Part shown: piece after piece, positions 17,387 through 28,722 of the stretch
Position numbering within the stretch: the stretch's first letter is position 1
How the letters are laid out: every line of letters begins with the position of its first letter
NCBI GenBank assembly: GCA_019096065.1
Contig: JAGUCH010000004.1
Location: forward strand, 5,208,001-5,272,000
Source: Paracyclopina nana
Lineage: Eukaryota; Arthropoda; Copepoda; Cyclopoida; Cyclopettidae
Reading direction: 5' to 3'
DNA length: 64,000 bases
Made by a program: the position numbers and the translations under genes
The notes under the pieces: model-generated
Told to the model about the DNA's origin: nothing
Database searches by the model: none
The model's input: only the letters and a program-made list of their open reading frames with translations

Positions 17387-17392
17387 AATAAA
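17387..17392 (+). terminator. Poly(A) signal of the ABCC gene
   Basis: AATAAA lies 11 bases after the TGA. The next gene starts coding only 95 bp further on, with an acceptor-like TTATTATAACAG in between (ending at 17437). Confidence 0.6.
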
Positions 17393-17486
17393 AGATAAAA
17401 AGCAAAGTACTACCTTATCATATGTTTATTATAACAGGATGAGTGCTTGATGAGCCCAGCTTTGAGCAAGATCTAGCACGTTCACC

Positions 17487-19372
17487 ATGACCACAAATTC
17501 AGGCAATAATGAAAAGAAGGAAAAGATTGAAGCAAGGAAATGGTCACAAGTAGGCTTTAACTTTTAATGCTAGAACACCTAAAAAAATATCTTTGCAATT
17601 TTTAGATACTTGTCTTTGGACCATTGTATCTGCTCAATCTTTGCTTTGGCATGAATTCTGGTTACCCTGCAATTCTCACTCCTCAACTAAGTGAGCATTG
17701 CTCTGGCTTGTCCATAACAGAGACAGAAGAGTCTTGGATTGGTAACTTTAATGAAATTTCCCGAAAAGGCAAAGCTATTAAATAATTTTCATTGTCTCAC
17801 ATATAATTTTAGTGAGCATGGAAAACCTCATCACTCCTCTTTTTTGCCTTTTTAGCGGATATTTGCAACTAAAATTTGGCCCCAAAAAAGTAGGCATCCA
17901 TTTAGTTGATTCAATCACATGTTTTCTTTAATGACAACTATTTTGAAGGTACTTATTATGACTTGCATTCCTTACATTGGAGGTTGGTTTTTAGTCCATT
18001 TTGCCAACTCAGTGTGGATGATTTATCTGTCGAGAATCATGGTTGGCTTCAGCAATGCATTTTTGACCACCACAGTGTACATAATTGAAGTAGCATCCAC
18101 TGATCTTAGAGGACCTTACTCACTCATTGAATCAGTCATAAGGTTATTATAGTTATTGCTATTTCTTCACTGAAGTAACCAAATTGATTTTCAGATGTCT
18201 AGGAACAGTGGTGGTATATGCCATGGGCTATGCTTTGAGATGGGACTATATTGCTCTTGTTTCAGCTGGGCCACCAATTTTTGCACTAATTTTGCTCTTT
18301 TTTGTACCTGAATCTCCAGTGTACCTGATCAAAAATGGCCAAATATCAGCAGCTGAAAACGCAATCAAAAAGTGCTATGGGCCTCACTATGACACTGCAT
18401 CAGAGGTCACTCAAATCACTTCTGGCTTGAAGAGGTCTGAGAACATGTCCAAAAGCAGGGCTGGAGTTTTTGGCATTTTCACAAGACCAGAGGTCTCCAA
18501 GCCCATGATTATTGTCATGTTTTTAAGCATTGTTCAGCAGTTCAGTGGACTTTCCATCATCAGATCTTATGCAGTGAAAATCTTTGACGAAGTCTTCCAA
18601 GATGACGATGAATTAGTCAACAAGACCAAATCATTGACAAATTTTCTAAAAGAAGATTCTGTGGACCCATGTGACCATCATGTTAAAGGAGAGGCTTACT
18701 TAGCTGCTATTTTAATTGGAACAATGAGGCTGATTTCTTCTATCATGATTTCAAAATTGATGTTCCATTACAGAAGAAGGCCCCTTTACATGATATCAGG
18801 TGATAGAGGGTTTTTAGCTTACTAAATAAGTATTTTGATTTTACGTTATTGCAGCAATCATGACAAGTACTTCATTGGTTGCTTTCGGAATTTGCAAATT
18901 GCTCTTGTTCAACCATTTTGGCACACCTGACGATCATGTCATCATCCAATGGACATCACTTGTCAGTGCATGTGTCCTTGTGTTTGGAGTACAAATTGGA
19001 GTGCAGACATTTCCTCTTTTGCTATCAGGAGAATTGTTCCCTTCAGATGTGAGGCCAACTTGCAAAAGCATATCAAGAAGCTTTCAATACATTCTGCTAG
19101 CTGGCTGCCTTTTGGTAAAATATTAACTCATACTGTCCAAAGCATTGTAAAATTCTTTTGTTTTTCAGCTTTATCCAATTTTTGAGCACTCAAAATTACA
19201 TGTGCATGGAACCTTCTTTCTTTTTGGAGCCGTCATCTTTGTTGCAATGCCAATAGTGTACTTTGTGGTTCCAGAAACGAAAAATATCAGCTTGGAATTA
19301 GTGCAGACTTTTTTCACCCCTCAAAAGACAATATTCTATGTAGTGTTAAATGATGAACATAATAAAAAATGA
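17487..19372 (+). CDS. MFS sugar transporter A (SLC2/Tret1-like)
   Basis: Twelve-helix facilitator of the sugar-porter family, related to insect trehalose transporters. Exons 17487-17549, 17606-17741, 17813-17889, 17949-18142, 18195-18799, 18855-19114 and 19169-19372 give 512 residues. Visible motifs are a STDLRG loop after helix 4, PESPVYL after helix 6, the central cytoplasmic loop, QQFSGLSIIRSYAVKIF in helix 7, an RRRP loop and the terminal VPETKN motif. The usual GRR/GRK of the first loop is reduced to FGPKK. It is a tandem sister of the next gene: their exons 2-4 have identical lengths (136, 77, 194 bp). Its AATAAA overlaps the last codons and the stop. Substrate is inferred from the family only. 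Confidence 0.9.
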
Positions 19373-19520
19373 GTTCAAAACTATAGAGCAACTATCATGA
19401 GCAATAATCAAAAAATTAGTTCTAGAGAAAAAGTGACTCACATGACGTTTTTTCAATTTCTTATCAGATTGAAACTCCAAAAATCAATGCTGCAGTCGGT
19501 TTATCACAGTCGAACAGAAT

Positions 19521-21502
19521 ATGACAAAATTGACATTTTGGAATTTCGCAAAACATCCCAGCTCTCAGACAAAAAGCTCTACATCTGAGAAAGCCAGAAA
19601 ATGGTCACAAGTAAGTGCATATCCAAGCGTGACTAGAAATAGCGGGAAAAAAGAAAGTCTACCTAATCATTGAGCTTTAGTAATGATCAAGAGAGTAGGG
19701 CCAATCGAGCCTATATGTAGGAAGCCCATATTATTTATAATTTGCGGTTAAAATGAAAACAAGCCTTAATTACATTTTTTCTCATAATTTAGATCCTCAT
19801 TTTAACACCATTATACCTTCTGCAACTATGCTATGGTATGAATTCAGGCTTTCCTGCCATTCTCACACCACAACTCAAAGAAAATTGCGATGACTTTACA
19901 ATCACTGCAACACAGGAGGCCTGGATAGGTACATAACAACACATTAATTTGAACTACAAATAAACAAAATCATGATCAGTGTTGCTTATCAAGAAAACGC
20001 TAACAACTGCATCTTTACAGTGAGCATGGAAAATACTGTAACCCCTTGGGTTTGTCTCATAAGTGGCTTTCTGCAATTGAAGTTTGGACCGAAAAAGGTG
20101 AAAAAATGGAATATAATTAATAGAGTGTATCTTACATCAAAAGTGTATCAGCAGGTATTAATGATGACTTGTTTTCCTTACATTATGGCATGGGTCATGT
20201 CCCATTTTGCCAACTCAGTTTGGATGATTTTTTGCTCAAGAGCACTTGTTGGGTGCAGCAATGCTTTGGTTACGACCACAGTGTACACTATTGAAATAGC
20301 ATCAACTGATCTAAGAGGAACCTGTTCGCTTCTGGAGGCAGTCCAAAGGTAAACTAGGAGCTTCATTTCTTTAAGTGAGCTTTATAAAAAAGCTTTTCAG
20401 ATGCCTAGGAACGTTATTGGTCTATTCTATGGGCTATTTGTTAAGATGGCACCAAATTGCTCTTATTTCAATTGTGCCTCCACTACTTTCGCTACTTTTG
20501 CTATTTTTTGTCCCAGAATCTCCAACACACCTGATAAAAAATGGCCACCTACTAGAAGCTGAAGCTGCCATCAAAAAATGCTTTGGGACAAAGTACAATA
20601 CACAGATAGAAATGTCAAAAATTCAGCAAGGTTTGCAAGCCAAGAGAGCCCTTGACAGTGGGAAAAAACAGGAGCCAATGACAAGAATGTTTCGCAGACC
20701 AGAAGTGTACAAGCCATTTTTAATTGTCATGTACCTTAGCTTCATTCAGCAGTTTAGTGGAATGTCAATCCTAAGATCCTATGTTGTGAAAATATTTGAT
20801 GATGTGTTTCAAGATCAGAGTAGCAACAACACTCAGTTCAGGCTTCCTCATCATGAAGAATGCAAGCATCAAGTGACAGGAGAAGCTTACCTTGCTGCCA
20901 TCTTAATTGGATTGATGAGACTTTTGTCATCTTTACTCCTCTCAAAATTGCTCTATCATATAGCAAGAAGACCTATGTATTTTTGGTCAGCTGGTTTGAC
21001 AATTATGTCCCTTTTTTCATTTGCAACATTTAGGCTGTTTTTATTCAACCAAGTTGGAGATCCTAGAACAGCGACTATATTTAAGTGGTCATCTTTAGTC
21101 AGTGCTTGCACACTTGTATTTGGAGTTCAGCTCGGAGTTCAGACATTACCACTTCTCCTATCTGGAGAGTTATTCCCTTCAGATGTGAGGGCAGCTTGCA
21201 AGAGCATAGCTAGGAGCTGCCAATGCATTCTCCTAGTCACTTGTTTGATGGTATTAAAAAGACCTGGAAGCAAAACACTAAAATGTTTTCTCAACTTTTT
21301 GGCTTCATTTCAGCTTTTCCCCGTCTTGGAACATTCAGCACTGCAAACTCATGGAGCTTTTTACCTATTTGGAGCTCTAATCTTTCTAGCACTTCCAATA
21401 GTGTATCTAGTGGTGCCAGAAACCAAAGATGTGAGCTTGGAAAGAATCCAATCATTTTTCACCTCAAACAAATCTGTATGTCAAACAATCAGCAAGAATT
21501 AA
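19521..21502 (+). CDS. MFS sugar transporter B (SLC2/Tret1-like)
   Basis: Sugar-porter paralogue of transporter A, 511 residues. Exons are 19521-19610, 19793-19928, 20021-20097, 20155-20348, 20401-21250 and 21314-21502. It lacks the intron that transporter A has at 18800. Motifs match A: a STDLRG loop, PESPTHL, QQFSGMSILRSYVVKIF, ARRP and the terminal VPETKDVSLERIQ. The last intron (21251-21313) is 63 bp, contains no in-frame stop and is a multiple of three, so its retention would add 21 residues and keep the frame; paralogue A shows it should be removed. The stop codon overlaps the stop of the converging gene C. The start is set by an ATG in frame with the KARKWSQ end of exon 1, which A shares. 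Confidence 0.9.
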
Positions 21503-23212
21503 ACAGATGTTTCCTTTTTAGTGTGAGGCTTATACATGGCTTCAATCTCTTCCAATGTTTTTCCACTAGTTTCAGGCATGATGAAGAAGCTAACTATCCC
21601 CACAAATGCACAAACACTTGCATACAGCATAAATGTACCATGAAGTCCAATTGTTTGAATTAGCCATGGCACAATTTTGGTGCTGACGAATAAGCTAAAA
21701 TTATCACACAGCCCTAGACAGCTTGCACCAAAGGATCTTGCATGAGCAGGCAAAATTTCACCCTTAGAACAGAGGATATCTCAAGAAAATTACAAAAAAC
21801 ATATCCAAAATACCTGAAGCATATAAGGAATGCTGCAATGTCCAAAGGAAAAACCAATGTAAACAGCAATGAGTGAAAACACTGGAATCCATCTCAGGTT
21901 GTAATTTCCCTCATTCAATTGCCCATTATTGGTGAAATAGCAAAAGAGTCCAAATGACAAGGTACCAACACTGATGGCAAAACAACAAAAAAGGTAAATC
22001 AACCTTCTTCTGAATCTTGCAATGACAGTTGTGCCAATCAGGGCCAAAATTGATGCCATGTAGCATAAAATTGCAGAGGTCCAAAATGGATCAATTGGAA
22101 TACCCGAATCTCTGCAAAAATTCTTGCATAACTCTAAAAGGTAGAAAAGGCCAAGGCCAAAACATTACTCTACAATAGAAACCGTGTAAAATCGAACTGC
22201 AGCAAATCCAGTCCACTCCAGTCCAATTGGAATAATGAGCATAAGAAACAAAAATGGTTTCATAAAGGTAGGTTCCAAGATGTATTTGACTTTTCCATAC
22301 CAAGTATTTGATCCTTCTGGGGCATTTGCTTGCTTTAAAGATAGCCTTTGGACACTCTCTCCAATTCTTAAAAGTTCAAAGTCAACCACATCCATATTAG
22401 ATTCGCCTCTAAGAAAAATCATCTCAACTAGAGCCTTGTCAGATTTTCCTTGGTAAACAAGCCAAGTTGGACTTTCAGGGCAGAACCAAAGCCCCAATAA
22501 GCATATCATTGGAGCAACTGTAATCAATCCTAATGCATACCTCCACTTGAGAGAAGCACCTATATAAAACCTTAAGGTACTTTTCAAAAATATTGAATGA
22601 CATTCACAAACCAAGAGTCATTGTCAATGCCATGCCAAGGGAGTAAAACATTACTGTGAAAGTCCCTGTCATTTTTCTTACTTGAGGTTGGCAAATCTCA
22701 CTGACATAAATTGGACTTACAACCAAAGATGAGGCAGCCGCATGACCAAGAACAATCCTTGCTGCAAACATTGTATAGAAATTAGGGGCAAGGGCTGACA
22801 TCAAGATGCCAATTATGTGAAGAATACAGCTGATCATTAAAGACTTTTTCCGTCCAAACTTTTCACACTGCCATCCACCAGCAAGAGCTCCAGTCATGCT
22901 TCCAACCATGGCAATGCTGGCTAAAGGTTTTTTAAGCAATTAGGTATAAGTGAACATTATTAACAAGCTTACTTATCCAAGATCCTTGGTCCTTGGTCAT
23001 TCCAAACCCAGTTTTATGGTCTTCAAGTTGCGGTAGCAAATAAGCTGATGAGGGCATTGTCAAGCCATAGCAAGTCATCAGCAAATTGGTGATCACAGCA
23101 CATCCTACCTACTCTTAAATGAGGTTTTAAAAGGAAAGCAAACGCTTAGTCGATGAATAAGAACCTGAAAATGTTTCCTCGTGACTCTGGAGGAGTCTAG
23201 CAGCTCAGTCAT
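21499..23212 (-). CDS. MFS sugar transporter C (Tret1-like)
   Basis: Sugar porter of a second subgroup, 481 residues. Minus-strand exons in coding order are 23212-23165, 23108-22973, 22920-22612, 22559-22169, 22111-21814 and 21762-21499. Motifs: MVGSMTGALAGGW in helix 2, KFGRKKS in the first loop, HAAASS, PQVRKMTG, PESPTWL after helix 6, RFRRRL in the loop between helices 8 and 9, LPAHARS and the terminal MPETSGKTLEEIEAMYKP. The last motif is the classic sugar-porter signature. Exons 2 to 6 match transporter D base for base in length (136, 309, 391, 298, 264), so these are recent tandem duplicates. It converges on transporter B and shares the TTAA that ends both reading frames. Confidence 0.92.
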
Positions 23213-24833
23213 TTTCGTTTATACTAGCATTTCTTGAGTATAGTTAAAAATATGACTGAATCTATTGAACAGAAAAATTAATTCTACACAAACTGTCAAA
23301 AATAAAATTGAAGGCCACAAACAATAAGTAGAAAAATCGGTGAAAGAACAGTCCATCATAGACAATGCAGAGAAAACTGCTCCAAGACAATTCAGCCTGG
23401 GACATACAAGGAAATATATTAGCAAAGTAAAAATTGAGATTAAAATTCAACGAATAGCCTGGTCCAACGACAAAAATCAGCACTCAGAAGAGGCGTCACT
23501 TGACTTATAGGAATATTCGAGTTATAGCTAACTCAGGGCCATCTCTGTCGAGCAATCCTACTCCAACTTTTGTATCACGAAACTATACTAGTTAATTAGT
23601 CCTCCGCTAGGGAGCGCTCCAGTAGCGCTAGTACATAAAAATAGCGATACACAGTGGGTCAAAAAGCCGATTTACGCGCACTAGAAAATCCGCCAAATCG
23701 CCCGAATTCTAATTTAACCACCAATTTACAACTTCTAATTGTGTTGACTTCTAGGCAATGAAAAGAGACAAAAATGGTTTGAATTGACAGATACATATTC
23801 AAAATTGACTTCAAAATCAAACTTTGCTTGAAAAAGTGTGCAACAAGAAAAATGGTAGAAAATCCATTTATGCCCTTATTGGGCATCCATAACTTTTGAT
23901 TGGAATCGAATTGAATTGCTCTTTTATGACTGAGAGGTCAATCAGACCCCATTTAATGATTATTCATCAAAATTGGCTGCGGAAATTTGCGGACTTGGGA
24001 GCCCTGAATGTTAGTTTTTAGCTTACGGCCCTATGAAAATTGACATCTACGATTTCGCGAGTTTTTTTCCCGTGCGCGTCCAGAAGGCATTTTGAGCCAC
24101 TGTACGATATATTCAAATTCAGTAACTGGTTAATCCATTGCGAGAGTGAGCGCTCACGCTAGCTCACATCGCATGCTTGAAGTGTTAGCAGACTTTCCCA
24201 ACTTTTGCTCGTCATAAAATAATTGTTTTTATGGGTTTGATCAGAAATGTTCCGTAGCTACGATCACGCAACCCGATACTCGCGCTGATTCCCTGGAGAC
24301 CTCTCAACTGTATCTTCTACAGTTAACACAGTCAACTCAACTCAACTTCTGTACAGCTTACCGCTAAATATATCAGTTCGTTTTGTTATTGCACATCAAC
24401 AACGCTTTTGTACGAAGATCTTTATCAAGACTTCGGCTGTATCCGCAGTTTGGGACGATGTAGTGAGATGTAAATATAATTGGTCTATTTGAAACTTAGG
24501 CTCTACTTAAGCTTGTGAAAATTACACCTTGCGAAAAATAATCAAAAAAATGAGGTATTTTGCTAATTCAGACGGCGCAGCGTAAGCAGCGATCAGCCGT
24601 CTTGAAAGTGTTTCCGTAATTGCAAAAAATTAAAAAGGGGCTGTACTTTTTTTTCAAAACGTCAAGATGAGAAGGCGCTTTAAGTATTATTTCAAATGTC
24701 TACTCAAGAATCAGTGCAATTTAAATGAATTATAAATGATCCTCTCATGCTGTTCAAAAGTTCCTCTAGGAACCAAACAAAAAATGGAATGACAATATTG
24801 AAATGGCCACTAAGTCATTGACATGAAAAACTA
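23213..24833. other. Gap between transporters C and D
   Basis: About 1.6 kb without a supported gene. It should contain the promoter of transporter C and the 3' end of transporter D. A GC-richer patch near 23600-23630 has overlapping GCGCT motifs, and another near 24145-24170 has a repeated GCTCAC, but I cannot tie either to a known site. Confidence 0.4.
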
Positions 24834-26603
24834 TCATTTCTGCATATTCTTTTTGCTCTTGGGTTTGTACATTTCTTCTATCTCTTCAAGGGTCATTCCA
24901 CTAGTTTCTGGCATGGTGAAAAAGCTAAATAATCCTAGACACACACCCATGAAGCTGTAGAGTATGAATGAGCCATGCACTCCAAGAGCTTCATTAAGAG
25001 CAGGCACCATTTTTGTACTCAAGAATAAGCTCAAGTTATCAATAATGCCAAGTAAGGCACTTCCCATGGATCTGGCATGAGCTGGCAATAGTTCTCCCTA
25101 AAGAGGCAAAATTCATTGACACTTTGGTATAGCATAAATTATATTTGCCTACTTGTAACATGAAAGGAATGCTACCCATGCCAAACGCATAGCCAACATA
25201 GCATATCAATATGGAGAAAATGGGTATCCAGCTTGCAATAGGGAATGTGGATGTCAAATGTGCATTTTGGTTGAAATAGCAATATGCAGCCAAAGAAAAA
25301 GTGCCAACACTAACACATCCAACACAGGCTAAATAAATTGGCTTTCGCTTTACTTTTGCAACTACTGCACTGGCAATTAGAGTCAAAATAGCTCGTGTAC
25401 AGGCAAGCATGGCAGCACCCCAATATGGATCCATGGGAATGTCAGCACTCCTAAACAGAAGTATCACCAAATTGAATTCATGAACAATTGTTATTATCAC
25501 TTACTCAAGGAGAGGAACCATGTAAAATGCAATGGCTGGAAATCCAGTCCATTCATAACCAATGCAAAAAATAAACAGCAAGAAGCCAAAGGGTTTTAAG
25601 AAAGACACATCAGTACAAAGAGCCTTAATTTCTTGAAAATTGCTCCTTTTAACACCTTCCACTTCCTTTTCCTTTTCTGAAAATCTGAAATTAAGGCTAA
25701 TCCTGTTGAACTCTGCTTCAATAATGTCTGTATTTTCTGCGCCTCTCAATTTCTCAAGGGCCTTTTTGGCCTCTTCATCTCTCCCTTTGCCAATATACCA
25801 CACAGGAGTCTCTGGGCAAAACAGCAAAATAATGAAGCAACATGCTGGAAAAATTGAAACCAGACCCACAGCAAGTCTCCAAGGAAAAACAGCACCTATT
25901 CAGAGAATAGTCCATTAGAATACTTGATTCTAGGATAGAATTAGCTTACCAAGAATCAAAGCACTGGCAAAGCCAAAAGTAAAGCAAACAGTCACAAGAG
26001 AGCCAGTAAATTTTCGCACTTGAGGCTGACTTGTTTCACTTGTGTATATTGGTACTGCAACCATTGAAGAGGCTGATGAGTGACCTTGCAACAGCCTGGC
26101 AGCCAAGGTGACATAAAAGTGTGGCCCAAGAGCAAGCAAAAGAGTTCCAATAAAGAACACCACTGAATCAATCAGCATCGAGATCTTTCTTCCAAACTTT
26201 CCACACTGCCAGCCCCCGCCCAAAGAACCAGTCAAGCTTCCCAACACCATTATGCTAGCTTTGCAGACATATTGAAAACCAAACATCAAATAATACAAGA
26301 GCAATCAATGGTTAAACTGCTTACCTAACCATGAGCCTTCTTCCTTTGAAATTCCAAAGCCAATATCTGTTCTCTCCAGCTGAGGCAATAAAAAGCCTGA
26401 AGCTGGTATTATCAGACCATAGCAAAACAGCAGAAGACTTGCTCCAAAGGCACAAAAGATCTGGAAAACTATGATGTCAAAATATTTTTTAGAACCATGA
26501 GCAATAGCTTTACTTGATAATGCTTCCTCACAACCCTGTCATTGTCAGAATAAATAGCACTCTCCCACTCTGTTTCTAAAACCTCAATATCTTTGGCAGC
26601 CAT
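24834..26603 (-). CDS. MFS sugar transporter D (Tret1-like)
   Basis: Paralogue of C, 495 residues. Coding order: 26603-26514, 26460-26325, 26258-25950, 25895-25505, 25450-25153 and 25097-24834. Motifs: MVLGSLTGSLGGGW, KFGRKIS, GHSSASS, PQVRKFTG, PETPVWY, KVKRKP, LPAHARS and the terminal MPETSGMTLEEIEEMYKP. The N-terminus MAAKDIEVLETEWESAIY is acidic and cytoplasmic. All reading frames are intact and all splice sites are GT-AG. It lies 228 bp downstream of transporter E in the same orientation. Family members move trehalose or hexoses; the substrate here is unknown. Confidence 0.92.
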
Positions 26604-26831
26604 CTTAAACTGGCATGGGAGCTCTTCTTTAATTGTACCTACAGCAACTGATTGAGTGGAGGAAGCAACCCAATTTGATGTGACATAACTTTTTTTATCA
26701 ATTCAAGGCATGCTCCCCAATTAAGTTTTCTTTTGTCTGAGTCAAACAGAAGAAAAGAAGGAACTTTGATTCAGGTGAGAAAAAATCTGCTTTATTCCAT
26801 GATTGTCACTAAAGAATTACTAATGTAGCAT

Positions 26832-28691
26832 TCAGTGGTGAATATTTTTCTTCTTGTCCTTTGGCCTGTACATGTCTTCAATTTCTTCCAGGCTCATTCC
26901 GCTAGTTTCAGGCATGAAAAATGCAGCAAAGATGCACATTAATAGGCAAATGCCACTGTACATGAGAAATGTGCCATGTATGCCAAATAGTTCATTCCAA
27001 GTAGGAACCATTTTTGTACTGAAAAACAGGCTCAAATTATCCATAATACCAAGAAGACCACTGCCAATAGACCTAGCATGGGCAGGCAACAACTCTCCCT
27101 AAATTAGATAATCAAGTTTTCTCTGAATCAGTCCAACTCTTTTGAGTCTGCGCACTTGAAGCATGTATGGAATGCTGCCAAAACCAGCCGAAAATGCAAC
27201 ATACACAATCAGAATGGAAAAAATAGGAATCCACCTAGCTATGGGGAAAGATTCTGTAAGGAGGCCATTTTGGTTAAAGTAGCAATATGAAGCTAAGCTA
27301 AGTGTGCCGGCACAAGTGAGCATGCAACAGCTCAAGTAAACAGGTCTTCGCTTGAGTCTCCCAGCCACTGATAGACTGAGAATGTTAAGTAATGCTCTAA
27401 AAGTGGCAAGCATGGCAGCAGCCCAATATGGATCAAATGGAATTTCTGCATCCCTATAAAGTGGAAGGTGTAGATCAGATAATTAAAAAGGAATTGGAGA
27501 CATCAACTTGAGCAGTGGCACCATGTAAAAGGCAATGGCAGGTAAACCAGTCCACTCAAATCCAACACAAAAAATGACAAGTAAAAATCCAAATGGTTTC
27601 ATAAATGTGACATCAGTCAGCAAATGAGTGAGCTCTCTAATCTTGCTGGGTGAACTGGAGCCCTCTTGATTGATCTCCTTCTCCTTTTCTTGGATTTTGA
27701 GATTTAGGGAAATCCTGTTGAACTCAGCCTGAACAATGTCCTGATTCTCAACTCCTCTCAACCTCTCCAGAGCCCTTCTGGCTTCCTCTTCTCTACCCTT
27801 GGACAACAACCAAACAGGAGTCTCTGGACAAAATATCAAAATGATGAAACAAGACACTGGCGCAATGACAACAATGCCCACAGCCCAGCGCCAGGGGAAA
27901 ACAGCACCTACACAGTTTATGTTAGGAGTAAATGAATTTGGCCTGACAGCTAAGCGTTAATTAAGATTACCTAGAATTAATGCGAGTGCAAATCCAGTTG
28001 TGTAGCACACAATGGTAAATGAGCCAGTTGTTTTTCGCACTTGAGGCTGACTGGTTTCACTGGTATACATTGGGCAAGCAACCATAGACGATGCAGCTGG
28101 AGTGGCCTAGCAATAATCTAGCAGCAAGGATGACATAAAAGTGTGGGGCAAATGCTGACAATAGAGTACCAACAAAAATATGATACAATCAAACATCATT
28201 GACCGTTTCCTCCCAAATTTGCCACATTGCAGGCCACCTGCAAGGGCTCCTGACAAACTGCCCAGTACCATAATGCTGGCTTAAAAATGATGAGGACTTA
28301 ATTAGCTGGAGGGCAACAATTATATGATTGAGAAAAACGAACCTAACCATGAGCCTTCCTCTTTGTTAATTCCAAAGCCAATAATTGGATCTTCTAATTG
28401 CGGCAGAAGGAATCCAGAAGCAGGGCATATCAGGCCATAGCATGTCATCATCAAATTGGCGCCAAAGGCACAGGCCATCTATATCAGGAGAAACACATCT
28501 TGATAGTGAGCACGAAAAATGGCGGCTCTTACTTGAAAGTACCGCTTCACAACTCTGTCATCATCTGCATAGATGAAATTTTGCCAGTCCACTTCAAGAA
28601 CTTGGATTTCCTTGGCATTTTTGCTCTCTTCGTCCCTATTAGAGCTGATCTGGTTGCAGCTCAACTTAAGTGAATAATTGTAATAGTACAT
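26832..28691 (-). CDS. MFS sugar transporter E, reading frame broken in exon 3
   Basis: Third paralogue, nominally about 522 residues. Coding order: 28691-28533, 28478-28343, 28279-27971, 27907-27508, 27453-27156 and 27098-26832. Motifs are conserved on both sides of the break: MVLGSLSGALAGG, KFGRKRS, PETPVWL, RLKRRP, LPAHARS and MPETSGMSLEEIEDMYRP. Exon 3 has the same 309 bp as in C and D but carries a one-base loss in an A/T run near 28178 and a one-base gain near 28099; the segment between them is out of frame and contains a stop. This is either assembly error or an early pseudogene. The start is also uncertain: D's ATG is replaced here by AAT, and the ATG used lies further upstream, close to a TATA box. 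Exon 4 is 9 bp longer than in C and D. Confidence 0.75.
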
Positions 28692-28715
28692 TTTTCCAAT
28701 AAATTCTATTAGTGT

Positions 28716-28722
28716 CTTTATA
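28716..28722 (-). promoter_or_regulatory. TATA-box-like site before transporter E
   Basis: On the minus strand the sequence reads CTATAAAGA. A start site 25-31 bp downstream would fall at about 28690, right on the ATG proposed for transporter E. Either the site is not used or the real start codon lies elsewhere. Confidence 0.4.
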
